Source: JBICIG01 sp043101605
GTDB taxonomy: Bacteria; Planctomycetota; Phycisphaerae; Phycisphaerales; UBA1924
Length of the DNA: 35,800 nucleotides
Assembly (NCBI GenBank): GCA_043101605.1
Contig: JBICIG010000001.1
Span: 1 to 35,800 of the forward strand
Direction of reading: 5' to 3'
Shown here: positions 26,479 through 35,044 of the stretch, piece after piece
Numbering within the stretch: position 1 is the stretch's first letter
How the letters are laid out: every line of letters begins with the position of its first letter
Position numbers and translations under genes: made by a program
The notes under the pieces: generated by a model
Database searches by the model: none
What the model saw: only the letters and a program-made list of their open reading frames with translations
What the model was told of the DNA's origin: nothing

Positions 26479-26753
26479 GGGGATCGCGGGGGCGGGGCCG
26501 CGGGTTCTCGGGCGTGGGGCCCGGGGAAGGCTCGGGGCGGGCGGATCCGGGGTCGGTTCAAAAGCAAGAAGTCGGCCGAAAGTTGCACAGGTTTGTTGGC
26601 GGCTGCCCGGATCGTGTGGCCTATTCGGGTCGTGCGTCCGCGCAGCGTGCTCCCGGGGTTCTTCCGGGGGAGTGCGTGGCCGTGCGACAGAGAGTGCTTT
26701 GACCGGGAGAGAGTCTCGTGGGGGCGCCTAGGGAGCGCCCGGAGGGTGCAGTG

Positions 26754-27413
26754 ATGTTGCGTAATGTCCTTCTCGCAGGCGGTGTGTTGGGCGCGATGGC
26801 CGCGTCGGCGAATGCCCAACTCACGATTCCGCTGATCGATCCGTCCACGAATGCGGCTTCGGGCTGGGAGGTCGTGATCTTCGACCCGGCTCATGTCGAC
26901 ATCGTGACCGACTTTGTCAGCCTTCAGAACAACCGCGTGGTGATCCAGAAGTTCGCCGAGTTCAACCGGATCGATCCGTTCACCGGCGCCCCCGAGGCCG
27001 TGTTGATCGACTTCCGCCAGGTGGCTGCGGACGCCCAGACGGTCAGCCAGATCGTCATCACCGACGAGCGCATCATCAACAACACCGGGCTGGACTGGGT
27101 CGACTTCGAGAACATCCTCGTCGACAGCGGCCAGGCCGTGTTCAACCAGGGCCTGATGTCCGACCTGTCGATCGCCCCGTTCACTCAGCAGGAGTTCAAG
27201 AACGGCGGGACGCTCCATCGCGTGTTCGACGGCGTCGTCGCCGCGGGCGCGACCTGGCTGCCCGGCATGGCCCAGGGCGGCATCGTGATCGATGTCGACC
27301 TGTCCAGCGACAGCCCCGTGATCTTCACGCTGAAGGAGCTTCCCAGCGTTCCCGCTCCGGGTTCGGTGGCGCTGCTCGCGATCGGTGGGCTGATCGCCCG
27401 TCGCCGCCGCTGA
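26754..27413 (+). CDS. PEP-CTERM-type secreted protein, tandem paralogue 1
   Basis: Predicted 219 residues. The signal peptide ends at ASANAQ (about residue 22). The body is a single beta-rich domain without cysteines. The C-terminus VPAPGSVALLAIGGLIARRRR is a PEP-CTERM-like tripartite sorting signal: short motif, hydrophobic span, basic cluster. Exosortase-type enzymes cleave such tails during export. The function of the body is unknown. It is about two-thirds identical by eye to the gene at 27789. GGAGG lies seven bases before the ATG, and a strong terminator follows. The 290 bases upstream, between rlmE and this gene, hold no other supported gene and no promoter I could place with confidence. 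Confidence 0.85.
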   Translation: MLRNVLLAGGVLGAMAASANAQLTIPLIDPSTNAASGWEVVIFDPAHVDIVTDFVSLQNNRVVIQKFAEFNRIDPFTGAPEAVLIDFRQVAADAQTVSQIVITDERIINNTGLDWVDFENILVDSGQAVFNQGLMSDLSIAPFTQQEFKNGGTLHRVFDGVVAAGATWLPGMAQGGIVIDVDLSSDSPVIFTLKELPSVPAPGSVALLAIGGLIARRRR

Positions 27414-27445
27414 TCGCCCGATTCAGGGCTGAGAAGCCGATTTTC

Positions 27446-27479
27446 ACCGACCACGCCCCAGCAGGCGTGGTCGGTTTTT
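27446..27479 (+). terminator. Intrinsic terminator after PEP-CTERM gene 1
   Basis: A CCGACCACGCC stem (27447-27457) pairs perfectly with GGCGTGGTCGG (27464-27474) around a six-base loop, extended by one A-T pair and followed by TTTTT. This is a textbook rho-independent terminator, so the two paralogues are transcribed separately. Confidence 0.92.
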
Positions 27480-27788
27480 GGAGGGACTCTGCCTCCCGTG
27501 GGGGTCGTGGGGTTCTGGAGAATTGAAGAAGGCATCTGTTCGGGATGCCGGGGGTTGACGCCCGCTCCGCAGGCCGTTCGAGCCGGCCGGTTGGCTTGGC
27601 ACACGGTCGAATTGCGTGAATCGCGGCGCGGATTCCTTGCGTGGGCTCGTTTCTGTGGCCCTTTGTACGGGCAGCGTCGGCTCATGCCGGCGTCGGAGGG
27701 TCGTTCGAGCGTTGTTCGGCGACCGAGAGAGTGAGTTGAGCAGTGAGTTCGCCGGCGTGGAGGCCGGCCTCTGAGAGGAGAAGAGAAG
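27480..27788 (+). other. Intergenic region upstream of PEP-CTERM gene 2
   Basis: These 309 bases contain no supported gene. Being downstream of a strong terminator, the region must carry the promoter of the second paralogue. I could not identify a clear -35/-10 pair; the end is purine-rich (GAGAGGAGAAGAGAAG) and supplies the ribosome binding site. Confidence 0.5.
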
Positions 27789-28451
27789 ATGAGCAAGCGC
27801 ACCCTGATTGCCGGTTCTGTTGTCGCCGCGATCGCCGCCTCGGCCGGCGCGCAGGTGACCATCCCGCTGAACGACCCCTCGACGGGCGCCGCCAGCGGCT
27901 GGGAAGTCGTGATCTTCGATCCGCAGCACGCGGACATCGTGACCGACTTCGTCAGCCTGCAGGACGGCGTGGTCGTGATCCAGAAGTACGCCGAGTTCAC
28001 CCGGATCGACCCGTTCACCGGGGCGCCCGAGGCGATCAACATCGACTTCCGTCAGGTTGCCGATGACGCGAACACGGTCACGAAGATCGTGATCACCGAC
28101 GAGCGGATCATCAACAACACCGGCGTCGACTGGGACGGCTTCAACAACATCCTCGTCGACAGCGGGCAGGCGACCTGGAACGCCGCCGAGATGGCCGGCG
28201 TCTCGATCGCCCCGTTCACGCAGGAGTCGTTCAGCGCCGACATGACCCTCTACCGCACCTTCGGCGGGTTCGTGACCGACGGCAGCACCTGGCTGCCGGG
28301 CGCGGCTCAGGGCGCGTTCGTCATCGATGTGAACCTCGACAACGACAACCCCGTCGTCTTCACGCTCAAGGAGCTCCCGAGCGTTCCCGCGCCGGGCTCG
28401 ATGGCCCTGCTGGGTCTGGCGGGCGTCGTCGGCATCCGTCGCCGTCGCTGA
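27789..28451 (+). CDS. PEP-CTERM-type secreted protein, tandem paralogue 2
   Basis: Predicted 220 residues, the same architecture as the preceding paralogue: signal peptide ending SAGAQ, one conserved domain, and the sorting tail VPAPGSMALLGLAGVVGIRRRR. Blocks such as ASGWEVVIFDP, IVTDFVSLQ, RIDPFTGAPEA, KIVITDERIINNTG and FTLKELPSVPAPGS are nearly identical in both. Differences cluster in the segments after NILVDSGQA, which could be surface loops. The conserved Asp/Thr-rich pattern suggests a jelly-roll-like fold, but I have no family match. The ATG is preceded by a strong AGGAGAAGAG ribosome binding site, and an intrinsic terminator follows. Confidence 0.85.
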   Translation: MSKRTLIAGSVVAAIAASAGAQVTIPLNDPSTGAASGWEVVIFDPQHADIVTDFVSLQDGVVVIQKYAEFTRIDPFTGAPEAINIDFRQVADDANTVTKIVITDERIINNTGVDWDGFNNILVDSGQATWNAAEMAGVSIAPFTQESFSADMTLYRTFGGFVTDGSTWLPGAAQGAFVIDVNLDNDNPVVFTLKELPSVPAPGSMALLGLAGVVGIRRRR

Positions 28452-28491
28452 TCGCCGGGTCGCAAGACCTCTCCAATCCGTGCACACTCGG

Positions 28492-28520
28492 CATCGCCCC
28501 GCAAGGGGCGATGTCTCTTT
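28492..28520 (+). terminator. Intrinsic terminator after PEP-CTERM gene 2
   Basis: CATCGCCCC (28492-28500) and GGGGCGATG (28505-28513) form a perfect nine-base stem with loop GCAA, followed by TCTCTTT. Confidence 0.88.
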
Positions 28521-28571
28521 CTGCGTCCGGTTCGCGCAGATCCGGCGTCCGGCGGCGGGTCGGCCCGGCGT

Positions 28572-28577
28572 TAGACT
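28572..28577 (+). promoter_or_regulatory. -10-like element TAGACT before the PA14/ThuA gene
   Basis: TAGACT lies 21 bases before the ATG at 28599, with GGGAGG in between, so this gene would have a short leader with a ribosome binding site. An identical TAGACT precedes the gene at 33076. No -35 match is visible. Confidence 0.4.
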
Positions 28578-28598
28578 CGTCGTTCCGGGAGGTGTGAC

Positions 28599-31382
28599 AT
28601 GGCACGGAACGCAGGGGTGTCGGGTCGGGTGCGGAGCGTTGGCCGGGTGGCGGGCGCTGTTGTGTTGCTCGCGTCAACAACCGCTGGCGCGGCGGGACAG
28701 CCGGCGGCGTCGGAACTCGAGCCGGGCGTGTCGCTGCGGATGTACCAGGCCGGTTCGGCCCTCGAGCACATCCACGAGCCGGCGCAGGGCATGACCCCCA
28801 ATGTCGATCGGCTGATCCCGACGATCGACCTGCCCGGCGACGACGCGTTCCTGCCGATGCAGGATCGGTTCATCGCGACGGTCGAGGGGTACCTTCTCGT
28901 CGCCGAGCCGGGCGACTACGCATTCCGGCTGACCAGCGATGACGGGTCGCTGCTGTCGATCGACGGCGAGACGGTGATCTGGAACAAGGGGCTGCACGCG
29001 CCGCTGCCGATGACCGGGCGCGTGAGGCTCGACGCCGGGCTGGTGCCGCTGCGGATCCTCATGTTCGAGAACACCGGCGGGGCGTACCTGCGCCTCGAAT
29101 GGCAGCGGCCGGGCTCGGATGGCTTCGAGATCGTGCCCGCCTCGGCGCTGCGGACCGAGAAGGGTGTGACGCGTGTGGTCAGCCCGGGTGTCAAGCGGCT
29201 CGACGCGGAGGTCGCGGGGTTCCGCCCGGGCGACCGCATCCCGCTCGAATCGGTGCACCCGGGATGGAAGCTCACGACGATCCACCCCGACGACTTCGAC
29301 CCGATGGTCGGGTGCATGGAGTTGCTGCCCGATGGGCGGCTGATCATCGGGATGTTCGAGCCCAAGAACAACGGCGTGGAGTTGAAGGCGCCGAACGGGG
29401 ACCTGTGGGCTTTCTCGAACCTCGAGGCCGACGACCCGAACGACATCGTCGTCGAGAAGTTCGCCGAGGGGTTCTATCACCCGCTCGGGCTGCGTTATGT
29501 CGACGGGGCGCTGTATGTCGCGCAGCGTGATGAGATCACGAAGATGACCGACCTCGACGGGGACGGCTCGTTCGAGACGCGCGAGCGGTTCGCCTCGGGC
29601 TGGACCAGCGACAACTACCACCACTTCACCTTCGGGCTCGAGGAGCACGAGGGCTTCCTGTACGCGACGCTCTCGACCTCCATCGGGGCGGCGGGGCACA
29701 AGATCCTCAAGGGCGAGATCCGCGGGATCAACGGGCCCAACCCGCCCAACCGCGGCACGCTGATGAAGATCAGCCTCGATGACGGCTCGATCGAGTATGT
29801 CGCCGGCGGGTTCCGCACGCCCAACGGGATCGCGGTGTCGCCCGAGGGCGAGGTCTTCGTCGCCGAGAACCAGGGCGGGTGGATGCCCGCGAACAAGATC
29901 AACCATGTGAAGCCCGGCCGCTTCTACGGGCACTACAACGAGACGCGCGTGCTGACCGATCGCTATCCGCGGGGCGGGGAGCCCGCGCTGTTTGCCGATC
30001 AGCCGCCCAGCCCGCCGGCGGTGTGGCTCCCGCAGAACGAGGTGAGCAACTCGCCGACGGAGATGCTGTGGATCGAGGACGGGCCGTTCGCCGGGCAGGT
30101 GTATGTCGGCGAGCTCAAGCTCGGCGGGATCCGGCGCGTGTTTCTCGAAGAGGTCGAGGGACAGCTGCAGGGCGCGGCGTTCCGGTTCAGCCAGGGCTTC
30201 GAGGGCGGCGTCAACCGGCTGCTGTGGGGGCCGAGCGGAGAGATCTTCGTCGGGTGCATCGGCGAGCAGGCGACCTGGAGTTGGCGCGGCACGCGCACCG
30301 GGCTGCAGCGCCTCGAGCCGACCGGCGACTCGGCGTTCGAGTTCCATTCCGTGCGAGCCACGCCCAACGGCTTTGCGATCCGCTTCACCGAGCCCGTGCC
30401 GACCGAGCAACTGGCCGACCTTGCGAACTACCGCGCCGCGCAGTGGCGCTACATCGCGACGCCCGAGTACGGCGGGCCGAAGATCGACGAGGAATCGCTG
30501 CGCGTCACGCGCGCGGTGCCCTCGCCCGACGGCATGGTCGTCGTGCTGACGGTCGAAGGGCTCAAGGAAGGCCGCTGCGTCTACCTCCACGCCGACCTGA
30601 CCAGCCAAGCGGGCGAGCGGATCTGGTCGCCCGAGGCGTGGTACACGCTCAACCGCATCCCGGGCAGGCCCGATCCGCGGAGCGTTCGGCACACGGGGCT
30701 GCCGAGCGTGCTGGTGTTCACCAAGACGGCCGGGTTCCGCCACGCGTCGATCCCCGACGGCGTGCGCGCGCTCGAGGAACTCGGCAAGGAGCACGGCTTC
30801 GGCGTCGTCGCGACCGAAGACGGGAACATCTTCAACGATGACGATCTGCGTCGATTCGACGCGGTCGTGTTCCTCAGCACCACCGGCGATGTGCTCGACC
30901 TGGCGCAGGAGGCGGCGATGGAGCGGTTCGTGCGCGCCGGCGGCGGGTTCGTGGGGATCCACGCGGCGGCCGACACCGAGTACGACTGGCCCTTCTACCG
31001 CGAGCTTGTCGGGGCGCAGTTCATGAGCCACCCGCGCGTGCAGGAGGCGACGATCGAGGTGATCGACCGTGAGCATCCGTCGACGCAGCATCTGGGGGAC
31101 CGGTGGGTGCGTACGGATGAGTGGTACGACTTCCGGAGCGTGCCGCACGGAGCGGTGCGCCGGCTGATGATGCTGGATGAATCGACCTACGAGGGCGGTC
31201 GCATGGGCGAGGACCATCCGATCGCGTGGTGCCACGAGCGGTTCGGCGGGCGATCGTTCTACACCGGCGGCGGGCACACCAGCGAGAGCTTCGAGGAGCC
31301 CGCGTTCCGGCGGCATCTGCTGGGCGGGATCGAGTGGGTGCTCGCACGCGCCCGCGCGAGCGACGCTGCCGGCGTTCGCTGA
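28599..31382 (+). CDS. Secreted PA14 / beta-propeller dehydrogenase-like / ThuA fusion protein
   Basis: Predicted 927 residues. A signal peptide (about 1-33) is followed by a PA14-like carbohydrate-binding domain at about 45-185 (EPGDYAFRLTSDDGSLLSIDGE, GGAYLRLEW). Residues 210-575 form a propeller resembling soluble glucose/sorbosone dehydrogenases (GFYHPLGLRYVDGALYVAQRDEITKM, GGFRTPNGIAVSPEGEVFVAENQGGW, NEVSNSPTEMLW). A bridging beta domain (about 580-690) leads to a ThuA-like class I amidotransferase-fold domain at 705-918 (SVLVFTKTAGFRHASIP, GGGFVGIHAAADTEYDWPFY). Planctomycetes commonly carry such multidomain proteins for sugar or glycan processing; the reaction is not established. GGGAGG precedes the ATG. 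Confidence 0.88.
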   Translation: MARNAGVSGRVRSVGRVAGAVVLLASTTAGAAGQPAASELEPGVSLRMYQAGSALEHIHEPAQGMTPNVDRLIPTIDLPGDDAFLPMQDRFIATVEGYLLVAEPGDYAFRLTSDDGSLLSIDGETVIWNKGLHAPLPMTGRVRLDAGLVPLRILMFENTGGAYLRLEWQRPGSDGFEIVPASALRTEKGVTRVVSPGVKRLDAEVAGFRPGDRIPLESVHPGWKLTTIHPDDFDPMVGCMELLPDGRLIIGMFEPKNNGVELKAPNGDLWAFSNLEADDPNDIVVEKFAEGFYHPLGLRYVDGALYVAQRDEITKMTDLDGDGSFETRERFASGWTSDNYHHFTFGLEEHEGFLYATLSTSIGAAGHKILKGEIRGINGPNPPNRGTLMKISLDDGSIEYVAGGFRTPNGIAVSPEGEVFVAENQGGWMPANKINHVKPGRFYGHYNETRVLTDRYPRGGEPALFADQPPSPPAVWLPQNEVSNSPTEMLWIEDGPFAGQVYVGELKLGGIRRVFLEEVEGQLQGAAFRFSQGFEGGVNRLLWGPSGEIFVGCIGEQATWSWRGTRTGLQRLEPTGDSAFEFHSVRATPNGFAIRFTEPVPTEQLADLANYRAAQWRYIATPEYGGPKIDEESLRVTRAVPSPDGMVVVLTVEGLKEGRCVYLHADLTSQAGERIWSPEAWYTLNRIPGRPDPRSVRHTGLPSVLVFTKTAGFRHASIPDGVRALEELGKEHGFGVVATEDGNIFNDDDLRRFDAVVFLSTTGDVLDLAQEAAMERFVRAGGGFVGIHAAADTEYDWPFYRELVGAQFMSHPRVQEATIEVIDREHPSTQHLGDRWVRTDEWYDFRSVPHGAVRRLMMLDESTYEGGRMGEDHPIAWCHERFGGRSFYTGGGHTSESFEEPAFRRHLLGGIEWVLARARASDAAGVR

Positions 31383-31409
31383 ACGAGTCAGAGCCGAGCC
31401 AGAGCGGGA

Positions 31410-31448
31410 GCGGCCCGGACGCGATGATCACGCCCGGGCCGCCTGTTC
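31410..31448 (+). terminator. Probable hairpin terminator after the PA14/ThuA gene
   Basis: GCGGCCCGG (31410-31418) pairs with CCGGGCCGC (31434-31442) around a 15-base loop, followed by CTGTTC. It lies between the stops of two convergent genes and could end either transcript. The loop is long and the U-tract weak. Confidence 0.45.
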
Positions 31449-31486
31449 TCTCCTGGATGATTCGGTGGGTGGTGCGAAGCGAGGAT

Positions 31487-32209
31487 TCAGCTCTCGCCGC
31501 GCTCCTTGTGGTAGCGGTCGACGGCCTTCTCGGCCCGCGTGAGCAGCTCGGCGACGCGGTCGCGCGACGCCCCGCCGCGGATCCCCTCGACGAGCCCGTC
31601 GAAGAAGCCCTCGGGCAGTTCGAGTTCGCGGCCGAAGCGGTCGAAGGCGTCGGCGAAGGTCTGGCTCATGTCGTCGCCCGGGAAGTAGAGCAGGCGGGTG
31701 ACGCGGAACATCACGCCGAGCTTGGCCCACTGCACCGGGCGCTCGCCGAGTTGCTTCGAGAGGTCGGCGATGGTCGGGTTCTCGGGGTCGAGGACATACT
31801 TGAGGGCCCGCGCGACCGATTCGGGGTCGAACTCGCCGGTGCGGCGGCGCGGCGGCAGGTCCTCGACGCGGAGGTCGGCAGCGCCCGCGATCTCGTCGAG
31901 GCGCTGCTTGGTCGTGTCGACGATCGGCTGCTCGTCGGCCATGCCCCAGATCAGCGCGTACTCGCTGAGGCGCGAGCCGACGGTGTAGCCCGTGCGATCG
32001 GAAAGCCCCGGCGTGACGGTGTCGAGCATGCGGGCCTTGGCGGTGTAGTTGCTCGCGAGGTTGATCTCGCGGTCGCCCATGGCGCGCTCGAGGTCGCGGG
32101 CGAGGTCGGGCTGGGCGGCGGCCGCCGAGCCGGCGAGCAGCGACACGCCCAGGGCGCATCCGAGCAGGGCACGGGACAGGCGGCGGGGACGGTTCGGGGT
32201 GTTCTTCAC
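31487..32209 (-). CDS. Secreted helical protein of unknown function
   Basis: I do not recognise a family. Predicted 240 residues. A signal peptide (ALLGCALGVSLLAGSAAAAQ) is followed by an acidic, mainly helical domain with no cysteines after the leader. Residues about 70-90 (GYTVGSRLSEYALIWGMADEQP) and 150-185 (KLGVMFRVTRLLYFPGDDMSQTFADAFDRFG) look like the conserved core. The GTG at 32209 is preceded by AGGAG with a suitable spacer. The C-terminus is a charged helix (ELLTRAEKAVDRYHKE). It converges on the PA14/ThuA gene and lies downstream of ppa on the same strand with a 109-base gap. Confidence 0.75.
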   Translation of the reverse strand: MKNTPNRPRRLSRALLGCALGVSLLAGSAAAAQPDLARDLERAMGDREINLASNYTAKARMLDTVTPGLSDRTGYTVGSRLSEYALIWGMADEQPIVDTTKQRLDEIAGAADLRVEDLPPRRRTGEFDPESVARALKYVLDPENPTIADLSKQLGERPVQWAKLGVMFRVTRLLYFPGDDMSQTFADAFDRFGRELELPEGFFDGLVEGIRGGASRDRVAELLTRAEKAVDRYHKERGES

Positions 32210-32318
32210 GGGGACGCTCCTGTGCTGGGTCGGGCGACGAGCCCGAGGGTCCGATCACAGGGGCATGCGCAAGCCGCCCGTCGCGGGGGCAGCGATCAGA
32301 GCGAAGAAAACCGGGGTG

Positions 32319-32885
32319 TCAGACGAGCAGCCCGGTGATCCCGCCGGTCCGCCGCATTGCTGAGTAGCGGGCGAGGGCGTCCTCGATGATCGCGTCGGCG
32401 ACCTCGGCGGGCATGATCTCGTCGACCTCGACCTCCTTGCCTTCGAGCGTCTTGTAGTCCTCGAAGAAGCGGCGCATCATGCGGATGGTGTACTGCGAGA
32501 AATCGCTGGCCTTGGAGTAGTCGGCGAACTCGGGGTCGTTGCAGAGCACGGCGATGATCTTGTGGTCGGGCTCGCCGTCGTCGATCATTGTCATCACGCC
32601 GACCGCGCGCGCCTCGCACAGGCAGAGGCTGGGGATCTTCTCGGTGCAGAAGACCAGGACATCGAGGGGGTCGTTGTCCTCGGCGAGGGTCTGGGGCACG
32701 AACCCGTAGTTGGCGGGGTAGTAGACCGCCGACGACAGCACCCGGTCGAGCTTGATCATGCCGGTGGACTTGTCGAGTTCGTACTTGTTGCTCGAGCCCT
32801 TGGGGATCTCGATGATCGCGCGGAAGTTGCGGGGGAGCGCGAGCCCCTGAACGCCGGGGGTGACATCATGCCAGGGATGGACCAT
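32319..32885 (-). CDS. ppa: Inorganic pyrophosphatase (family I)
   Basis: Predicted 188 residues, the usual length. It hydrolyses pyrophosphate to two phosphates, pulling nucleotide, nucleic-acid and fatty-acid synthesis forward. The metal-binding signature EDNDPLDVLV (D70, D72, D75) is intact, as are EIPKGSSNKYE, YPANYGFVPQT and the later IIAVLCNDPEF. The start ATG 32885 has GGAG about nine bases upstream. TAAAGT (complement of 32913-32918) is a possible -10, giving a leader of about 20 bases. It appears to be transcribed alone or with the following secreted-protein gene. Confidence 0.96.
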   Translation of the reverse strand: MVHPWHDVTPGVQGLALPRNFRAIIEIPKGSSNKYELDKSTGMIKLDRVLSSAVYYPANYGFVPQTLAEDNDPLDVLVFCTEKIPSLCLCEARAVGVMTMIDDGEPDHKIIAVLCNDPEFADYSKASDFSQYTIRMMRRFFEDYKTLEGKEVEVDEIMPAEVADAIIEDALARYSAMRRTGGITGLLV

Positions 32886-33021
32886 GGTTCTGGGCTCCGG
32901 GTGGTGACGCCGACTTTATCGGCGCGCCGACCGGGTTTCTGCGGCTTCCGAGTAGCGTCGGCTCGCATTCCTGGCCTTCGGCCTTGCCGGATGGACCGAG
33001 ATCGGGCCGGCCGCCGTCCCG

Positions 33022-33027
33022 TAGACT
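33022..33027 (+). promoter_or_regulatory. -10-like element TAGACT before the zinc-ribbon gene
   Basis: TAGACT followed by about 48 bases to the ATG at 33076. It is identical to the element at 28572, with no visible -35. Confidence 0.35.
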
Positions 33028-33075
33028 GGCGCCCTGCCGCGGAATCAGGACCCGTTTCGGAAGGCCGCTCCCCGG

Positions 33076-33618
33076 ATGCTCGACCGGCTCTTGGGTGAAC
33101 TCGCGATGACCGGGCTGCTCGCGATCCCCTTCGCGGCGGCGATCACGGTGCCGATGTCGATCCTAAGCAGGCTGCGGAAAGTCCGCGGCGCGTGCGACTG
33201 GTGCGGGCATCGCTCCGAGCCCGGCGAACTCGTCTGCGCCGGGTGCGGGCGAGCCGTGGGCGCGGTGCGGCGGACGGGGCTGTGGATGCTGCTCGGTGTG
33301 GCGGGCGGCTTCTGGGTCGTCGCCGCGATGCTGCTCATCGAACCGATCGCCCATGCCGTCGGCATGAGCACGGCGATCGTCTCGATTCCGCTGCTCCGGC
33401 TGGGGCCGCTGTCGCTGGTCCTGCTGCCGCTCACCGGCGCGATCGTGACCATGCTGCCCATCGCGGGGGCGGCGTCGTGGATCGCCCATCGCCAGACCAA
33501 CCATCGCCCCGCGCTCTTCCGCGGGTACTTCCTGCTCGTGCTGATCGCGGCTATCGGCGGGCTGGTAATGACCCGCCTGTGGTTCGGCGCGACCCTCGAT
33601 GCGATGGCCGGGTCGTGA
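33076..33618 (+). CDS. Membrane protein with a zinc-ribbon motif
   Basis: Predicted 180 residues. One N-terminal membrane segment (about 11-30) is followed by a short cytoplasmic or periplasmic loop with CDWC (40-43) and CAGC (54-57), a treble-clef or zinc-ribbon arrangement. Three further membrane spans follow (about 68-90, 105-130 and 150-168). No family match is apparent. Short membrane proteins with a zinc ribbon of this kind are common in planctomycetes and are of unknown function. The start is the first ATG of the frame; the leader has no strong ribosome binding site. It converges on the ferredoxin gene with 26 bases between stops. Confidence 0.7.
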   Translation: MLDRLLGELAMTGLLAIPFAAAITVPMSILSRLRKVRGACDWCGHRSEPGELVCAGCGRAVGAVRRTGLWMLLGVAGGFWVVAAMLLIEPIAHAVGMSTAIVSIPLLRLGPLSLVLLPLTGAIVTMLPIAGAASWIAHRQTNHRPALFRGYFLLVLIAAIGGLVMTRLWFGATLDAMAGS

Positions 33619-33644
33619 TCGTCCGGTCCGGGCGGCGCGAGCCC

Positions 33645-34043
33645 CTAGTGCGGCACTTCCTTCACCGCGTTGCGGTTCCACGCCGGGACGCGGACCTGGA
33701 TCGGGCCGTTCTTCTCGATCTCGCACTGGCAGCTCAGGCGGCTGTTGATCTGGAGCCCGGGGGCTTCCTCGACGCGGTCCTCCTCGGCCTCGGTCGGCTC
33801 GGAGAGGTGCTCGGCGCCTTCCTCGATGTAGATGTGGCAGGTGGAGCAGGCGCAGACCCCGCCGCAGGCGTGCTCGATGTTGATCCCCGCCTCGATCGCG
33901 ACCTCGAGCAGGTGCTCGCCGACGGCTCCCATGACCTCCCATTCGGTCTGGTCGGAGTCGGTGAGCCCCTCGGGGTCCTCGAGGATGAACTTGATGGGGA
34001 CTTCCTTCGGGCCGTGGTCGTGGTCGGAGTGTCGCAGGTGCAT
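33645..34043 (-). CDS. [2Fe-2S] ferredoxin, adrenodoxin/Fdx type
   Basis: Predicted 132 residues. The cluster ligands follow the spacing C60-x5-C66-x2-C69-x35-C105, with ACGGVCACSTCHIYI and RLSCQCEI, diagnostic of adrenodoxin-type ferredoxins such as the Isc-system Fdx. These donate electrons to Fe-S cluster assembly or to P450 and hydroxylase systems. Residues 1-15 add a His/Asp-rich extension (MHLRHSDHDHG) not typical of Fdx; it might bind metal. The ATG at 34043 is preceded by GGAAGAG. TAAGAT (complement of 34118-34123) is a possible -10. No isc or suf genes are nearby, so the partner is unknown. Confidence 0.93.
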   Translation of the reverse strand: MHLRHSDHDHGPKEVPIKFILEDPEGLTDSDQTEWEVMGAVGEHLLEVAIEAGINIEHACGGVCACSTCHIYIEEGAEHLSEPTEAEEDRVEEAPGLQINSRLSCQCEIEKNGPIQVRVPAWNRNAVKEVPH

Positions 34044-34208
34044 GGGCTCTTCCGGGTTCAGAGTCGCGGCTGAGGGCTCGGGGAACGGGGCCCGCTCGGG
34101 CGGTCCCCCTCCGGGCGATCTTAGAATCGTTCGAAACTGGAATCGAACCGTTCGTGCACGGACGGGCGCGGGTGTCGCGCTCGGCGGGTGCCCGATGTTC
34201 GGGGGTGC

Positions 34209-34214
34209 TATCGT
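34209..34214 (+). promoter_or_regulatory. -10 hexamer TATCGT directly before the GT2 gene
   Basis: TATCGT is followed by exactly eight bases and the ATG at 34223, the same spacing as at moxR and purF, with no ribosome binding site. This suggests a leaderless mRNA. Confidence 0.5.
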
Positions 34215-34222
34215 TGCCGCCC

Positions 34223-35044
34223 ATGTCCGACAGGCCCGACACGACCGTTTTGACCCGTTCCGGGGCTCCGGATGCGGCTTCTCCCGGGGTTGAGTTGTCG
34301 GTGATCGCACCGGCTCACAACGAGGAGGAGAATGTCGCCGACCTCGTCGAGCAGATCCGGGCGGCCGTTGAGCCGACCGGCGTGAGCTTCGAGGTCGTGA
34401 TCGTCGACGATGGCTCGACCGACCGGACCCGTGCGAGGCTGCTGGAGATGATGGAGAGCCGCCCGTGGCTCCGCTGCGTCGCGATGACCAGGACCCCGCC
34501 GGGCAAGGGCGGGGGGCAGTCGGCGGCGTTCTACGCGGGGTTCCGGGCGTGCCGGGGCAAGCTCATCGCCTCCCTCGACGCCGACCTGCAGAACGACCCG
34601 GCCGACCTCCCCAAGATGCTTGAGCGCCTGCGGATGACCAGCGCCGACATGGTCCAGGGCGACCGCTCGCACGCGCGGCGGGACCATGTCGTCCGGCGGT
34701 GGGGGTCGCGCGTCGGGCGGCTCTTCCGGCGGGTGCTGCTGGGCGACTCGATCCGCGACACGGGCTGCTCGCTCCGCATCATGAAGCGCGAGATCGCGTT
34801 GCAGCTTCCGCTGCGGTTCCACGGCATGCACCGTTTCATCCCGGTCACCGCGCGGCACCTTGGCTACACGGTCGTCGAGATGCCCGTCAATCACCGTCCG
34901 CGCACGGCCGGGACGACCAAGTACGGCATGGGCATCACCAAGCGGGCGATCCCCGGGCTGATCGACTGCTTCGCGGTCCGCTGGATGCGCAAGCGTCGCC
35001 GACCGATCGAGAGCCGGGAGATCACGCGGGAGTCGAACCGGTGA
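34223..35044 (+). CDS. Family 2 glycosyltransferase, polyprenyl-phosphate sugar synthase type
   Basis: Predicted 273 residues. The GT2 fold is clear: SVIAPAHNEEENV at the N-terminus, VVIVDDGSTDRT, the DxD region ASLDADLQNDPADLP and later GDRSHARRDHVVRRWGSRVGRLFRRVLLG, then DTGCSLRIMKRE. This layout resembles dolichol-phosphate mannose synthase and ArnC-type enzymes, which load a sugar on a polyprenyl phosphate. No membrane spans follow the catalytic domain. The ATG at 34223 is supported by the -10 spacing; an upstream extension to 34154 has no conservation. The LAB_N gene overlaps its stop by four bases, and this pair commonly occurs with an ArnT-like GT39 enzyme in other genomes. Confidence 0.9.
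   Translation: MSDRPDTTVLTRSGAPDAASPGVELSVIAPAHNEEENVADLVEQIRAAVEPTGVSFEVVIVDDGSTDRTRARLLEMMESRPWLRCVAMTRTPPGKGGGQSAAFYAGFRACRGKLIASLDADLQNDPADLPKMLERLRMTSADMVQGDRSHARRDHVVRRWGSRVGRLFRRVLLGDSIRDTGCSLRIMKREIALQLPLRFHGMHRFIPVTARHLGYTVVEMPVNHRPRTAGTTKYGMGITKRAIPGLIDCFAVRWMRKRRRPIESREITRESNR

Noticed and set aside
27590..27625. Sigma54-like site (TTGGCAC ... TTGC) upstream of the second PEP-CTERM gene
   Set aside because: The GG and GC dinucleotides are four bases too far apart for a -24/-12 promoter.
28674..31316. 880-codon minus-strand frame opposite the PA14/ThuA gene
   Set aside because: Antisense shadow of a gene with three identifiable domains.
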